Below are positions 17,159 through 26,465 of a stretch of 34,360 nt of DNA, piece by piece. A model generated the notes under the pieces. That model was given only the letters and a program-made list of their open reading frames with translations. It did not search any database and was not told the DNA's origin. Every line of letters starts with the position of its first letter. The first letter of the stretch is position 1. The stretch comes from Solidesulfovibrio aerotolerans (GTDB lineage: Bacteria > Desulfobacterota > Desulfovibrionia > Desulfovibrionales > Desulfovibrionaceae), in the NCBI RefSeq assembly GCF_009856865.1, contig NZ_WVUD01000041.1:1-34360 (forward strand), read 5' to 3'. A program made the translations under genes and the position numbers.

Positions 17159-18271
17159 ATGAGCAAGAAAATCCTGATCGTTGACGACGAAAAAAACCTC
17201 CTGGACTCGCTGCGCCGCAGCCTGTCCCGCCGCTACGACGTGGTCATGGCCCAGGGGCCTGAGGCCGGGCTGGCCGCCTTGCAGTCCAAAGACAGCTTTG
17301 CCGTGGTGGTGTCTGATCTGGCCATGCCCGGCATGGACGGCGTGAAATTTCTGGCCAAGACCAGGGACATCAGCCCGCTGAGCATTCGCATGATGCTCAC
17401 CGGCCATGGCGACTTGGACGCGGCCATAGCCGCTGTCAACGAAGGGAACATCTTCCGGTTTTTAACGAAACCATGCCCTATCGAGTCCCTGGTGCGCGCC
17501 CTGGACGCCGGGCTGGAGCAGTACCGGCTGGTGACGGCGGAAAAGGAACTGCTCCGGGGCACGTTGCGCGGCTGCATCAAGGTGCTTACGGACATTCTCA
17601 ATCTGGTCAATCCGGAGGCATTCAGCCGTGGCGAGCGGGTCAAACGGCTTATGATGGCCGTGGTCCGCACGGCGGCCCTGGCCAATCCCCTCAAATTTGA
17701 GCTGGCCGGCATGCTTTCCCAGATCGGCATGGTGGCAATACCGCAAGATATCGTCTTCAAACGCTTTCGGGGGGAGCAACTGAGCGCCGAGGAAAATCAG
17801 ATCTACGGCATGCACGCCGCCATCGCCACCTCGCTGCTCTCGCAAATTCCGCGTTTAAACGATGTCGTAGAGATTGTTTCCTGCCAAAACGAGTGTTTTT
17901 CCCAAGGCACAGTCATGTCGGAAGGGGCCGTCCTTATCAACCTTTGCCTGGAATACGACGACCTCGAGCAGTTGGGTGTGCCCAAAGACCAGGCTATTGC
18001 CAGCCTGCGGCCGCGCTGGGAGGCCCGGGCGCCGGCAGTCTTTACGGCCTTTGAGAAAGTCCTGTTTAGCGACGAAGGCTATGTGCCCAAGCGCGTTGCC
18101 TTTAAAACCATCCAGGCAGGCATGATCATACAGCAGGATCTGTTTGACGCGCAGGGCCTCTTGATTATGGCCAAGGGGCAGGAACTGAGCGACATTGCCA
18201 TCCTGCGGCTGACAAAAATGAGTGAGAGCTTCAAGCTTCCCAAAGAGTTGGATGTGCTTGTGCCGCTGTAA
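17159..18271 (+). CDS. Response regulator with degenerate HD-GYP domain
   Basis: This 370-residue cytoplasmic protein has a receiver domain at residues 1-120 with phospho-acceptor D53 (VVSDLAMPGMDG) and the conserved lysine in LTKPCP. Residues about 135-260 align by eye with HD-GYP, but the key residues are gone. The usual LHDIGKIGIP reads LSQIGMVAIP (HD replaced by S187-Q188), and the HHE-DG-GYP region reads SCQNECFS. One histidine (H219) remains. Cyclic-di-GMP hydrolysis is therefore unlikely, and a binding or scaffold role is more plausible. AAGGAG precedes the ATG. It converges with the HDOD gene with 19 bases between stops. Confidence 0.87.
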   Translation: MSKKILIVDDEKNLLDSLRRSLSRRYDVVMAQGPEAGLAALQSKDSFAVVVSDLAMPGMDGVKFLAKTRDISPLSIRMMLTGHGDLDAAIAAVNEGNIFRFLTKPCPIESLVRALDAGLEQYRLVTAEKELLRGTLRGCIKVLTDILNLVNPEAFSRGERVKRLMMAVVRTAALANPLKFELAGMLSQIGMVAIPQDIVFKRFRGEQLSAEENQIYGMHAAIATSLLSQIPRLNDVVEIVSCQNECFSQGTVMSEGAVLINLCLEYDDLEQLGVPKDQAIASLRPRWEARAPAVFTAFEKVLFSDEGYVPKRVAFKTIQAGMIIQQDLFDAQGLLIMAKGQELSDIAILRLTKMSESFKLPKELDVLVPL

Positions 18272-18290
18272 TGCCGGTGGCAACGATCGG

Positions 18291-19505
18291 CTACGGCGCA
18301 GATTCCTGCCCAAGGACGCCCTCGGCAACCGCGCGCCAGTCGGCCAGCCGCGGCGACAGCCCCATGCGCTCCATCGCGTCCAGGTTCCAACGCTGGCGGT
18401 CGTATCCCGGATGCCTCACGTTAATCTCATGCTCCAGCGCATTGCTCGCATGGACAATGCCGGCCAGAAGCGGCTCTTCACCCGGGTAGGCCCTGACCAT
18501 ATGATGGGCATTCACCCAGGGGATGACCGCTTCGGAAAAACCCCACAGACTGAGCAGATAGGCCCCGAGTTCGGCGTGGGTGCAGCCCAAAATGGCGTTT
18601 TCGGTTCGCCAGATGGCGGTGTTGTCTTTTTGACAGACGGCAATGGTCTGGGCGTAGACCTGCGGCGCTGACGTGAGCAGCACCAACTTCCCGATGTCAT
18701 GCAAAATGCCCGCGATATACAGGTCGTCCTGCCGCGCGGTATCGAGTCCCTCGGCCTTGGCGAGCGCCTTGCATACAAGGCCGGTATTGAGGCTGTGTTG
18801 CCACAGACCGTCCAGGTGATAGCCGGGAAACTTCGCGGCATCGAAGCTGTTAAAGAGTCCGGCGGAAAGCACCAAGCCGGCAATGACGTCCAGCCCAAGC
18901 AGATTGACGGCGTAGGCCGGACTGGACACCGTGGACCTGAGCCCGAAAAAGGACGAATTGACAAGCTTGAGCATGGTGGCCGACAGCCCCATGTCCTGGG
19001 TTATCAGTTCGCCCAAGCGGAGCATTGACGGCTGCGGGGCTTGTAATTCGCTCAAAATACGCTGGTGGACGGCCGGCAAAGCGGGCAGCCGGTCCAGGCT
19101 GGCGGCCAATTGCTGCACCGCCGGGTTGGTGATGACATCACGCAGGGCGATCATGCGGTTAATAGTCCGGGCCAGCAGTTCCGACTGCAACGGTTTGGCA
19201 AGAAACTGATGGGCGTAGCGCGACACCTTTAAAATCATTTTTTTATCCGAATGACCTGAAAGCACCAACCGAATGACGGATGGGTGGCGGGTGAAGACCT
19301 CCTCCAAAAGCGAAGCTCCATCCATATCTGGCATGAGCAGATCAGTGATCAATATGTCATAGTCTGTGCTCTCCAGTTCCGCAAGCGCCTGCCTTCCTCC
19401 GTCGCAAAATGCCATGATCCATTCGTTTCGTTTCGGATACAGTGTGCGTTTGAGGCCACTGAGAACATTGGGCTCGTCGTCCACAAAGAGAATGGATGGC
19501 TTCAT
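18291..19505 (-). CDS. Response regulator with HDOD output domain
   Basis: The 404-residue protein has a receiver domain at residues 1-120, with D55 in LITDLLMPDMDG and the conserved lysine in FLAKPL. An HDOD domain runs from about 135 to 330 (LPALPAVHQRILSEL, then LVNSSFFGL), and HD at 269-270 occurs in ILHDIGKLVLL. HDOD proteins are signalling outputs whose enzymatic activity is mostly unknown. Its ATG overlaps the TGA of the histidine kinase upstream (ATGA), so the two are translationally coupled and the kinase is its likely partner. Confidence 0.92.
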   Translation of the reverse strand: MKPSILFVDDEPNVLSGLKRTLYPKRNEWIMAFCDGGRQALAELESTDYDILITDLLMPDMDGASLLEEVFTRHPSVIRLVLSGHSDKKMILKVSRYAHQFLAKPLQSELLARTINRMIALRDVITNPAVQQLAASLDRLPALPAVHQRILSELQAPQPSMLRLGELITQDMGLSATMLKLVNSSFFGLRSTVSSPAYAVNLLGLDVIAGLVLSAGLFNSFDAAKFPGYHLDGLWQHSLNTGLVCKALAKAEGLDTARQDDLYIAGILHDIGKLVLLTSAPQVYAQTIAVCQKDNTAIWRTENAILGCTHAELGAYLLSLWGFSEAVIPWVNAHHMVRAYPGEEPLLAGIVHASNALEHEINVRHPGYDRQRWNLDAMERMGLSPRLADWRAVAEGVLGQESAP

Positions 19506-22354
19506 GCCGTCGCCTTCTGCAACTGTGTCAGCGGAAAATGCAGGGTGAAGGTGGTTCCCTCCCCCGGCTTCGAAGCGACCTCGACCGAACCGGCATGTTT
19601 GCGCATGGCGTCATGGACCAGGGCCAACCCTTGCCCTGTGCCCTTGCCGACTTCCTTGGTCGTGAAAAACGGATCGAAAACCCGGTGGAGATTCTTTTCC
19701 GGGATGCCGCACCCGGTATCGGTTACGGACAGAAGAAACGTGTCCCCTTCTTGCCGCGTCGTGATGGTGATAAGGCCTTTGGGGTCGTCCGCCTTATGTT
19801 TTTCGCTGATGGCGTGGCCGGCGTTGACCAGCAGATTGAGCAGCACCTGGTTGAAATCACCCGGGAAACAGGGAAGGGTCGGCAGGTCCGGGTCCAGGTC
19901 AAGCCGCAGTTCAGCGTGGTATTTCCACTCGTTGCGCGACACCAACACGGTGTTCTCGATGGCGGTTTGCACATTGAGCAAGGTCTTTTCTTCGCCCCCG
20001 GGATGGGAAAAGCGCTTCATGGCGCGCACTATGGCAGCCACACGCGCCACCCCTTCGCGGGACTGGGAGAGTGCCTTGGGCACTTCGTCCAAAATAAAAT
20101 CAAGATCGAGTCCGGCGTCCACGCTCGCGCCAGGCGTCACCTGGCCATTCCCCGATCCCAATTGCGGGCGCCCGGCATCCAGGGCCGCGTCAGGCTCCCG
20201 AAAGCCGCGCACGGCTGCGGTCAGATCCGCAAACGCGCCTTCCAGAAAGCTCAAGTTGTCGCCAACGTATTGGATAGGCGTGTTGATCTCATGGGCGATG
20301 CCGGCAGCCAGGCCGCCGATGGACTCCAGCCGCTGGGCCAGGACCAACTGCCGCTCCAGGGCCTTTCGGGCGGTCATGTCAAAAATAATCTCATAAAACA
20401 GGAGTTGGCCGGCCCGGTTGGCTGAAATGACGGTTTTGATCACAGGAACGGTGGAGCCGTCAGGACGCTCGATATTAAATTCCTCATTGACCATGTTCCC
20501 CTGAAGCAAAGGACACTGGTCCACAATTTCCCCGGAGGCAGCACGGACCCATTTGATGCTCTTGCAGGCTTTCCCGACAAGCTCGCTCTTTTGAATACCA
20601 AAAATCTCTTCGGCTATGGAGTTGACTTCAACGATTAAATACGTTTGAGGATCGACAATAAATATTCCGGCCCGGATACCTGTAAGGATTTTTCTGAGTA
20701 CATCTTCGCTTTGCCGGAGACTTTCTTCGACACACTTACGCTCTGTGACGTCAGTAAATACGCCAATAAGCCCGATCATGTTTCCAGCTGAATTCCTGAG
20801 AGGCGCTTTATGAAATATGAGCGCGCGTGCTTCCCCGGTTGTCGTGCCCATTTCATACTCATACGAAACAGGAGCGTTCTGCTCGTACATCTCTCTTTCT
20901 TTCACCATATGGAACAACAAATCTTCACTTTCAAACAAATCATGTATCACTTTTCCTATGATATTTTCTCCTCCAAAATATTTTTTAATTGCCGTATTAC
21001 ACCACAAAATTCGACCATCAATATTCATAAAATAGACGGGAGAAGGAATAGCATCAGCCAATGTTTGAATGAACTCCAGGCGATCATTGCGTTCCGCTTC
21101 CATCTGCTTTTGCAGAGAAATATCCTTGTCAACCCGTAGCAGGTAAGGCTCACCGTCTATGACGACGGCGACAAAGGTGCACTCCAGATAGACTTCTTCC
21201 CCAAAGGAACTCACAAAGTATTTATCTGCCTTAACGACCGCACCGCTGGCCAGGGCCTGCTCTGCCAGCGCCAGACGCCCCGAATCCCTCCAGGAGGCAA
21301 GCATGCGGAAATTATGCTCCCGAAGGGCCGCGACAGTCCCTCCCAATAAATCCGCCAGAAATCTGTTGGCCAGGACGCAGGCTCCGGTCTTTGCGTTATA
21401 CACAGCGATGCCTACCGGGGCATGCTCCAAGATACTCTTATTAAACTCCAACGCCTGGGCCAGAGCCTTTTCCAAGCGTTTACTCTCTGTAATATCCGTG
21501 AGCGTGCCCACAAGGCCAAGAATCGTACCGTCGCCGCCCCGAAACAAGGATTTGCTCACGATGACAGAACGCCGCTCGCCGCCCCGGGCCACAACCTCCG
21601 CCAGCAAAGGCGTTGTGGGCCGGCCTTCCAGCAGGGCCTGTCTGTAAGCATCTATCTGTAGCGCATACGCTGGCTCGAACAAATCGTGGGGGGTCTTTTT
21701 TTGAAAGCCTTCACTTTTGACGCCAAAAAATTCCAGACAGGCTTCGTTGTACCACAGGTACTGGCCATCGGCATTCATCAGTGAGACCGGCGTCGGAACT
21801 TCATCCATTGTATACTGAAAACGCCGCAACTCCTTGTCTGCCTTCAGTTCGTCCTCAGCCTGCTTGCGTGCCACGATGGCCCAGATGCCCTGGGCAAACA
21901 AATCAAGAGATTGTATATCCTCCGGCGCATATCTACCCTCTTTATTACCAACACCAACCACTGCAACTATTAACTTATCCTGAAATATTGGGACGGAAAG
22001 AAAATTCTGCAAAGGAACGTGCCCTTCAGGATAACCTTTTTTCAGAGGATTGTGAGCAGAATAATCATTGACAAGAATTGGACCTCTCCCGCGAACCGCC
22101 TCGCCCCATATGCCGGTATGCTCCAATTCGTATGTCGCCCGCTTTTCAACAAGCGTACAGGACTCCATGACATTATTTGACCAGGAATAAAGCGTAAAAA
22201 GCCGACTATTCTCATTATAAAAATAGATATACCCAACGGCACTGGACGTCAACAGAAGCGCTTCTTCCAGGGCGTAATCCAAAAAATCGTGAATGGAATG
22301 TTGCGACAGACCATACAACCGGGTCAGGGCTTTGATTGGGCCTTGCGTGTCCAA
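19502..22354 (-). CDS. GAF/multi-PAS sensor histidine kinase
   Basis: The protein has about 950 residues and no membrane helices, so it senses cytoplasmic signals. In order: a GAF domain (about 20-165), four PAS domains (starting near 175, 305, 430 and 555), a HisKA region with phospho-histidine in GIAHEINTP, and a HATPase domain with NLLVNAGHA, DTGCGIP and GKGTGQGLALVHDAM. I start it at TTG 22354 because GAGGAGGGAGGAG lies immediately upstream; the longer frame to 22744 gives non-protein-like sequence. It is coupled to the receiver-HDOD gene downstream. The PAS cores show no obvious heme or flavin residues that I can assign. Confidence 0.9.
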   Translation of the reverse strand: MDTQGPIKALTRLYGLSQHSIHDFLDYALEEALLLTSSAVGYIYFYNENSRLFTLYSWSNNVMESCTLVEKRATYELEHTGIWGEAVRGRGPILVNDYSAHNPLKKGYPEGHVPLQNFLSVPIFQDKLIVAVVGVGNKEGRYAPEDIQSLDLFAQGIWAIVARKQAEDELKADKELRRFQYTMDEVPTPVSLMNADGQYLWYNEACLEFFGVKSEGFQKKTPHDLFEPAYALQIDAYRQALLEGRPTTPLLAEVVARGGERRSVIVSKSLFRGGDGTILGLVGTLTDITESKRLEKALAQALEFNKSILEHAPVGIAVYNAKTGACVLANRFLADLLGGTVAALREHNFRMLASWRDSGRLALAEQALASGAVVKADKYFVSSFGEEVYLECTFVAVVIDGEPYLLRVDKDISLQKQMEAERNDRLEFIQTLADAIPSPVYFMNIDGRILWCNTAIKKYFGGENIIGKVIHDLFESEDLLFHMVKEREMYEQNAPVSYEYEMGTTTGEARALIFHKAPLRNSAGNMIGLIGVFTDVTERKCVEESLRQSEDVLRKILTGIRAGIFIVDPQTYLIVEVNSIAEEIFGIQKSELVGKACKSIKWVRAASGEIVDQCPLLQGNMVNEEFNIERPDGSTVPVIKTVISANRAGQLLFYEIIFDMTARKALERQLVLAQRLESIGGLAAGIAHEINTPIQYVGDNLSFLEGAFADLTAAVRGFREPDAALDAGRPQLGSGNGQVTPGASVDAGLDLDFILDEVPKALSQSREGVARVAAIVRAMKRFSHPGGEEKTLLNVQTAIENTVLVSRNEWKYHAELRLDLDPDLPTLPCFPGDFNQVLLNLLVNAGHAISEKHKADDPKGLITITTRQEGDTFLLSVTDTGCGIPEKNLHRVFDPFFTTKEVGKGTGQGLALVHDAMRKHAGSVEVASKPGEGTTFTLHFPLTQLQKATA

Positions 22355-22780
22355 TGCTCCTCCCTCCTCAAGAGTTCGCCAAGGCTTGGCCAGACGATCT
22401 GCTCTGTTCCATGCCGGTTGTTTCGCGCGTTGCGCCCCCCCAAAAAGCGTTACGCCTGCCCCATGGTCGCCGTGCAAAGTGCCCTTCCCTGCGACGGGTT
22501 GCTGTGCGACTCGGCACACCGTGCCGTTGGCGCAGCAAGCCGCCCCAGCCGCTTGCACATCATGACATAATAACAAAGGAAAAACGAGATTGGATAACCT
22601 TAGAGCAGATATCCCCCAACCTGTCCAGCCTGCCGAGTTGCCCCGGCCGTGACCAGAAGACCCGGCCTCCGGGGGCGCTTCGCGCTTGGGCCGCACAGCG
22701 CGCCGACAGGACTCGCCCCCGGCAAACCCCATGTTCGGTGGCACCTCGCACTGGGGCCGCCCCCGCGTTCCCCGTTCCCC
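22355..22780. other. Long leader and promoter region of the sensor kinase
   Basis: This 426-base gap lies between the DUF1848 gene and the kinase start, with both genes on the - strand. An AT-rich patch at about 22563-22615 may hold the kinase promoter, which would leave a leader of 200 bases or more. Within it is the nested hairpin at 22499-22538. The rest is GC-rich. Frames crossing it are not convincing genes. Confidence 0.45.
22499..22538 (-). promoter_or_regulatory. Nested hairpin in the sensor-kinase leader
   Basis: On the - strand TTGCTG (outer) pairs with CAGCAA, and inside it CGGCAC, loop GGT, GTGCCG forms a perfect 6-bp hairpin. The structure lies about 150 bases before the kinase start. 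It does not match any riboswitch consensus I can recall. Confidence 0.35.
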
Positions 22781-23653
22781 TCACAACCGGGCCGCGTCAG
22801 GATCATGCCGCCCGAAGTGTTCCCGGGCGCGGTCAAAGCTCGCCGTGGCGTAGCAGTAGGCGCAGCCAAAGAGACACCGGTCGTAGGCCCCGATGTCGCG
22901 GCTTGGGGCACAGCCGCAGCCCGGCCGCTGGCCGGCGTCCTTGCCGGCCGGGATGGCGCGGCCGGTGCAGGCGCTGATCCAGGCGGCGTCGATGCAGCGC
23001 GAGGTCGGGATGCCGGCGGCCTCGGCGTACGCCGGCTGACAGCACGTGGCCAGGGTCAGATCGTTTGCGGCGGCCATATCACGCAGATCAAGGAGCAACC
23101 GTACGTGTTCGTCAGGCGTCGTGTCCAGGGACGCATAGCCCGCCCCGGCCAGGGCAGCCATACGCTTGGCGATTTTGCGATAGGGTTCGACGAAGCTGAC
23201 GATGACCCGGTCGGTGTGCCCGGCCAGGGCGGCGGCCAGACGGGCAAAGGTGCGGCGATGCCAGTCCGGGGGCGTGGCCCCGGTCAGCACGATAGGATCG
23301 TAGCGCCACACGACCCGGCCGGGCAGGGCATCGGCCAGACTAGCAAAGGCCGGCAGTGCGGTCTGCGGTCCCGGGCATTTGGGGTCCAAGGCCCGGGGAT
23401 TATCCAAAAGGGTCACCAGAAAAAACGGCTCATGGCCCAGAGCCATGATGTCCGGCAGGTGGGACAGAAGCGGTCGTGGATCGCGGGTCCAAAAGACGAT
23501 GGCGTCAACATCGTGGGGAGCCAGGGAGACGCGGGAAATCTGGGCGGCGTTAAAGGGATTTTGCACCTCGCAAAAGCCTGCCCGCAGCCGCGCCATGAGC
23601 CAGCGGGCGTAAAAGGCCGGGATGTCGGTGCGCCGGCTGGCGCTTATGATCAC
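22781..23653 (-). CDS. DUF1848 family iron-sulfur protein
   Basis: The product has 290 residues. It begins IISASRRTDIPAFYARW, typical of DUF1848, with VFWTRDP and a WRYDPIV block. Near the C-terminus is the cysteine cluster GCGCAPSRDIGAYDRC followed by CLFGCAYCYA, giving a CX3CX2C arrangement at the end of the protein. The family is grouped with radical-SAM-like proteins, but its reaction is not known. The start is GTG at 23653, overlapping the TGA of the D-serine ammonia-lyase gene (GTGA), which implies translational coupling. A longer upstream frame is an artefact of high GC. Confidence 0.82.
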   Translation of the reverse strand: MIISASRRTDIPAFYARWLMARLRAGFCEVQNPFNAAQISRVSLAPHDVDAIVFWTRDPRPLLSHLPDIMALGHEPFFLVTLLDNPRALDPKCPGPQTALPAFASLADALPGRVVWRYDPIVLTGATPPDWHRRTFARLAAALAGHTDRVIVSFVEPYRKIAKRMAALAGAGYASLDTTPDEHVRLLLDLRDMAAANDLTLATCCQPAYAEAAGIPTSRCIDAAWISACTGRAIPAGKDAGQRPGCGCAPSRDIGAYDRCLFGCAYCYATASFDRAREHFGRHDPDAARL

Positions 23654-24936
23654 AGGCGCGCTCCGGCTTTGGCCAGCAGTTCGGCAAACACGGTGTCGGG
23701 CAGCAGGCTCCCGCCCGTGGCCCAGAGAATATGTGTGGCCGGGCGATCTGCCAGGGCCGGCAACCCGGCCCGACGCACGGCCAGGGGACCGGCCAGGGCA
23801 GCAGCGGCCGCCGGCTCCAGGCGAAGCGCTTCTGCGGTCCAGGCTTCGGCCACATGCGCCAACATGGCCGCGTCGGGCACGGTATGGGCGCCGTCCAAAA
23901 TGGGCTCCATGCTGCGGCAGACCAGGTCCGACGGCCGGGCTACAGCCAATCCGTCGGCCACGGTGCGCCCGGTAAGGCCATAGTCGGCGGCGCTGACCCC
24001 GGCGCGCCGCCCGGTGGCCAGCCCGAGCAGCAGGGCCGGGGCCTGGGTCGGCTCGACGAAAACGGCCAGGGCGGCATCGCCAAGGGCCAGCCGCGCGCCG
24101 CAAGCGATGCCGCCCGGCGCGCCGCCCACCCCGCACGGCAGGTGCAAAACCAGGGGCGAAGCCGGCGCAACGTCGATACGGCAGGCGGCGAGCTGCTGCG
24201 GCAGCTCCAGCCCGGCCACGGCGTAGCCCAGAAACAGATCCAGGGAATTTTCATCATCGATAAAATGCAGGCGCGTCGCATGGGCCGCTTCTTCCCGGGC
24301 TGTGGCGCAGGCAGCGGCGTAGTCGCCCGGGTGTTCGATGACCGTTGCCCCGACGCCACGCAATTTTTCCTTTTTCCAGGCCCGGGCCTCGGCCGCCATG
24401 TGGACCGTGACGGCAAACCCCAGGCCCCGGCCGAAGATGCCAATGGACAGGCCCAGGTTGCCGGTGGAACCCACCGACAGGGTGTGGCCGGAAAAAAACG
24501 CCCGGGCGTCCGGTTCGGCCAGGAGGCGAACGTCGTCGTCCGGGCCGGTGAGCAGCCCCTGAGCCAGGGCGAGGCGCTCGGCCACGGCCAGTACGGCATG
24601 CAGCCCGCCCCGGGCCTTGACCGAGCCGGCCACGGGCAGGGCATGGTCGGCCTTGAGATACACCCGGTCCTGGCTGGGCAGGCCAGCCGCTTGAAGCCGG
24701 CGGGCCAGGACCGGCACAGGCAGCAGCGGCGATTCGATGCAGCCGCCACTTGGGGCCAATTCCGGAAAAAGTTCGGCCAAAAGCGGCGCAAACCGGGCCA
24801 GACGCGCCTTTGCGGCCGTTATGTCGGCCAGGGTCACGGGCAGGGACGCGGCCACCGCCTCGATGGGGGCGCGGCCGGGATTGACGAAAAAAACGGGGTG
24901 TCCGGCGCGCAGGCCGGCTTCAAGAGCGGCATCCAT
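23650..24936 (-). CDS. dsdA: D-serine ammonia-lyase
   Basis: The enzyme deaminates D-serine to pyruvate and ammonia with PLP. It has about 428 residues from the ATG at 24936. Family blocks are clear: VNPG near the start, ESPLLPVPVLARRL, the PLP lysine K107 in PVAGSVKARGG, SVGSTGNLGLSIGI, VTVHMAAEARAWKKEKLR, FIDDENSLDLFLGY and LPCGVGGAPGG. E. coli DsdA aligns best with this start; an ATG at 25026 would add 30 residues that look unconserved, so the start is uncertain. It is divergent from miaB and coupled to the DUF1848 gene downstream. It may detoxify D-serine or allow its use as carbon and nitrogen. Confidence 0.92.
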   Translation of the reverse strand: MDAALEAGLRAGHPVFFVNPGRAPIEAVAASLPVTLADITAAKARLARFAPLLAELFPELAPSGGCIESPLLPVPVLARRLQAAGLPSQDRVYLKADHALPVAGSVKARGGLHAVLAVAERLALAQGLLTGPDDDVRLLAEPDARAFFSGHTLSVGSTGNLGLSIGIFGRGLGFAVTVHMAAEARAWKKEKLRGVGATVIEHPGDYAAACATAREEAAHATRLHFIDDENSLDLFLGYAVAGLELPQQLAACRIDVAPASPLVLHLPCGVGGAPGGIACGARLALGDAALAVFVEPTQAPALLLGLATGRRAGVSAADYGLTGRTVADGLAVARPSDLVCRSMEPILDGAHTVPDAAMLAHVAEAWTAEALRLEPAAAAALAGPLAVRRAGLPALADRPATHILWATGGSLLPDTVFAELLAKAGARL

Positions 24937-25124
24937 ACCGACGCCATAGCCCAGATTGCCCCTGTCGCCAATGCCGTCGGCCGGGAAAGCACAGCCAGCC
25001 CAGCGACAATGCCCCTCTGCCCGCATATTTTTTCAAACGCCGGGACAAGCCGCCGTGCCCCGCCGCCACAATCGCCCGGCCGGGCCTTTACCGCCGGCCG
25101 TTCGTGCATTATGCCTTACGCGCT

Positions 25125-26465
25125 ATGAAATTTCACGTCACGACCATGGGCTGCCAGATGAACGTCGGCGACGGCGACTGGCTCACCCGTTCCCTTATTG
25201 CGGAAGGCTTCACCCCGGCTTCTGACGCAGACGCCGAACTTTTTATCCTTTTCACCTGCTCGGTGCGCGACAAGCCGGAGCAGAAAGTGGTCAGCGAAAT
25301 CGGGCGCATCGCCGACCGCCACCGGGACAATCCCAACGCCTTTATCGCTGTCGGCGGCTGCACCGCCCAACAGCTCGGCACGGCCCTGTGGCGACGCTTC
25401 CCCATGGTGCGTCTGGTCTTTGGCACCGACGGCATTGCCGCCGCACCCAAGGCCTTGGCGCGTCTGGCTAACGAACCGGGCCTTCGCCTGTCGCTTTTGG
25501 ACTTCACCGAATCCTACCCCGAACGCGACCAGTCCTGGCCCGAGGAGAAGCTGCCACCCCGGGCCTTTGTCTCCATCATGCAGGGCTGCGACAATTATTG
25601 CGCCTACTGCATCGTCCCCTTTGTGCGCGGCCGCCAGAAATCGCGCCCCCTGGCCTCCATCATCGCCGAATGCACCGCCCTGGCCGCGCGCGGCGTGCGC
25701 GAAGTGACGCTGCTGGGCCAAAACGTCAACAGCTACGGCTTAGACGATTCCGGCGATGGCACCAGCTTTGCCGCACTCCTGGACGCCGTTGCCGCCGTGC
25801 CCGGTATTGCGCGCATCCGGTTTACCACCTCGCATCCCAAAGATTTGGACGATGCGGTCATCGAACGGTTTGCCTCCCTGCCCGCCCTTTGCCCGGCGCT
25901 CCATCTTCCGGTACAGTCCGGGTCCGACGACATTTTGCGGCGCATGGGCCGGCGTTACGACACGGCCGCCTATCTGGCGCTGGTTCACAAACTGCGCCGG
26001 GCGCGCCCCGATATCGCGCTCACCACGGATTTCATCGTCGGCTTTCCCGGCGAAACCGAAGCCGATTTCCAGGCCACCCTTAATCTGGTGCGCCACGTTG
26101 GATTTGAAAGCGGCTTCTCATTTATGTACAGTGACAGGCCAGGAACCGCATCCGAGCGTCTGGAGCCCAAGATCAGCCAGGAAGTAAAGGCCGCCCGGCT
26201 GGCCGAACTGCAACGGCTGCTCGACGAGCGTCTGGCCGCCTCCCTGGCCGCCCGGGTGGGGCAGACGGATACGGTGCTCATCGAAGGACCAAGCCGGCGC
26301 GACGGAGCCTCCGGCCCGTCCTGGCGGGGCCGCGACAGCGCCGGCCGCATCGTCAATCTGCCCCTGCCGGGCCTGAACGACGCTACGGGCCGGCTGGTGC
26401 GGGTTCGCATCGTACTCGCCAAAAAGCACTCCCTGCTCGGGGAGGCGGAGGCAGAACATGATTGA
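25125..26465 (+). CDS. miaB: tRNA-2-methylthio-N6-dimethylallyladenosine synthase
   Basis: This 446-residue radical-SAM methylthiotransferase modifies i6A37 in tRNAs reading UNN codons. N-terminal cluster cysteines are C10 (MGCQMN), C45 and C79 (GGCTAQQ). The radical-SAM cluster is C155-X3-C159-X2-C162 in QGCDNYCAYCIVP. A TRAM domain follows at the C-terminus. The GCQMN and GCTAQQ forms favour MiaB over RimO or MtaB. I chose the ATG at 25125 over a GTG 21 bases upstream, because the family starts close to the KFHVTTMGCQMN strand. The stop overlaps the next gene by eight bases. Confidence 0.93.
   Translation: MKFHVTTMGCQMNVGDGDWLTRSLIAEGFTPASDADAELFILFTCSVRDKPEQKVVSEIGRIADRHRDNPNAFIAVGGCTAQQLGTALWRRFPMVRLVFGTDGIAAAPKALARLANEPGLRLSLLDFTESYPERDQSWPEEKLPPRAFVSIMQGCDNYCAYCIVPFVRGRQKSRPLASIIAECTALAARGVREVTLLGQNVNSYGLDDSGDGTSFAALLDAVAAVPGIARIRFTTSHPKDLDDAVIERFASLPALCPALHLPVQSGSDDILRRMGRRYDTAAYLALVHKLRRARPDIALTTDFIVGFPGETEADFQATLNLVRHVGFESGFSFMYSDRPGTASERLEPKISQEVKAARLAELQRLLDERLAASLAARVGQTDTVLIEGPSRRDGASGPSWRGRDSAGRIVNLPLPGLNDATGRLVRVRIVLAKKHSLLGEAEAEHD

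Noticed and set aside
19284-20425. Two + strand frames of over 300 codons opposite the kinase gene
   Set aside because: Composition is shadow-like, and the kinase ATP-binding motifs lie on the other strand.
22430-22570. Cyclic-di-GMP (GEMM) riboswitch in the kinase leader
   Set aside because: A few GGGCA and GCAC stretches recall it, but the conserved GACGCAAAGC block and the receptor loop are missing.
22355-22744. N-terminal extension of the sensor kinase by 130 residues
   Set aside because: The extension is low in protein-like features, and a strong ribosome binding site sits just before the TTG at 22354.
22649-25128. Long + strand frames (444 and 465 codons) across the DUF1848 and D-serine ammonia-lyase genes
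   Set aside because: They are rich in G, R, P and A with no recognisable domain, and lie opposite well-supported genes.
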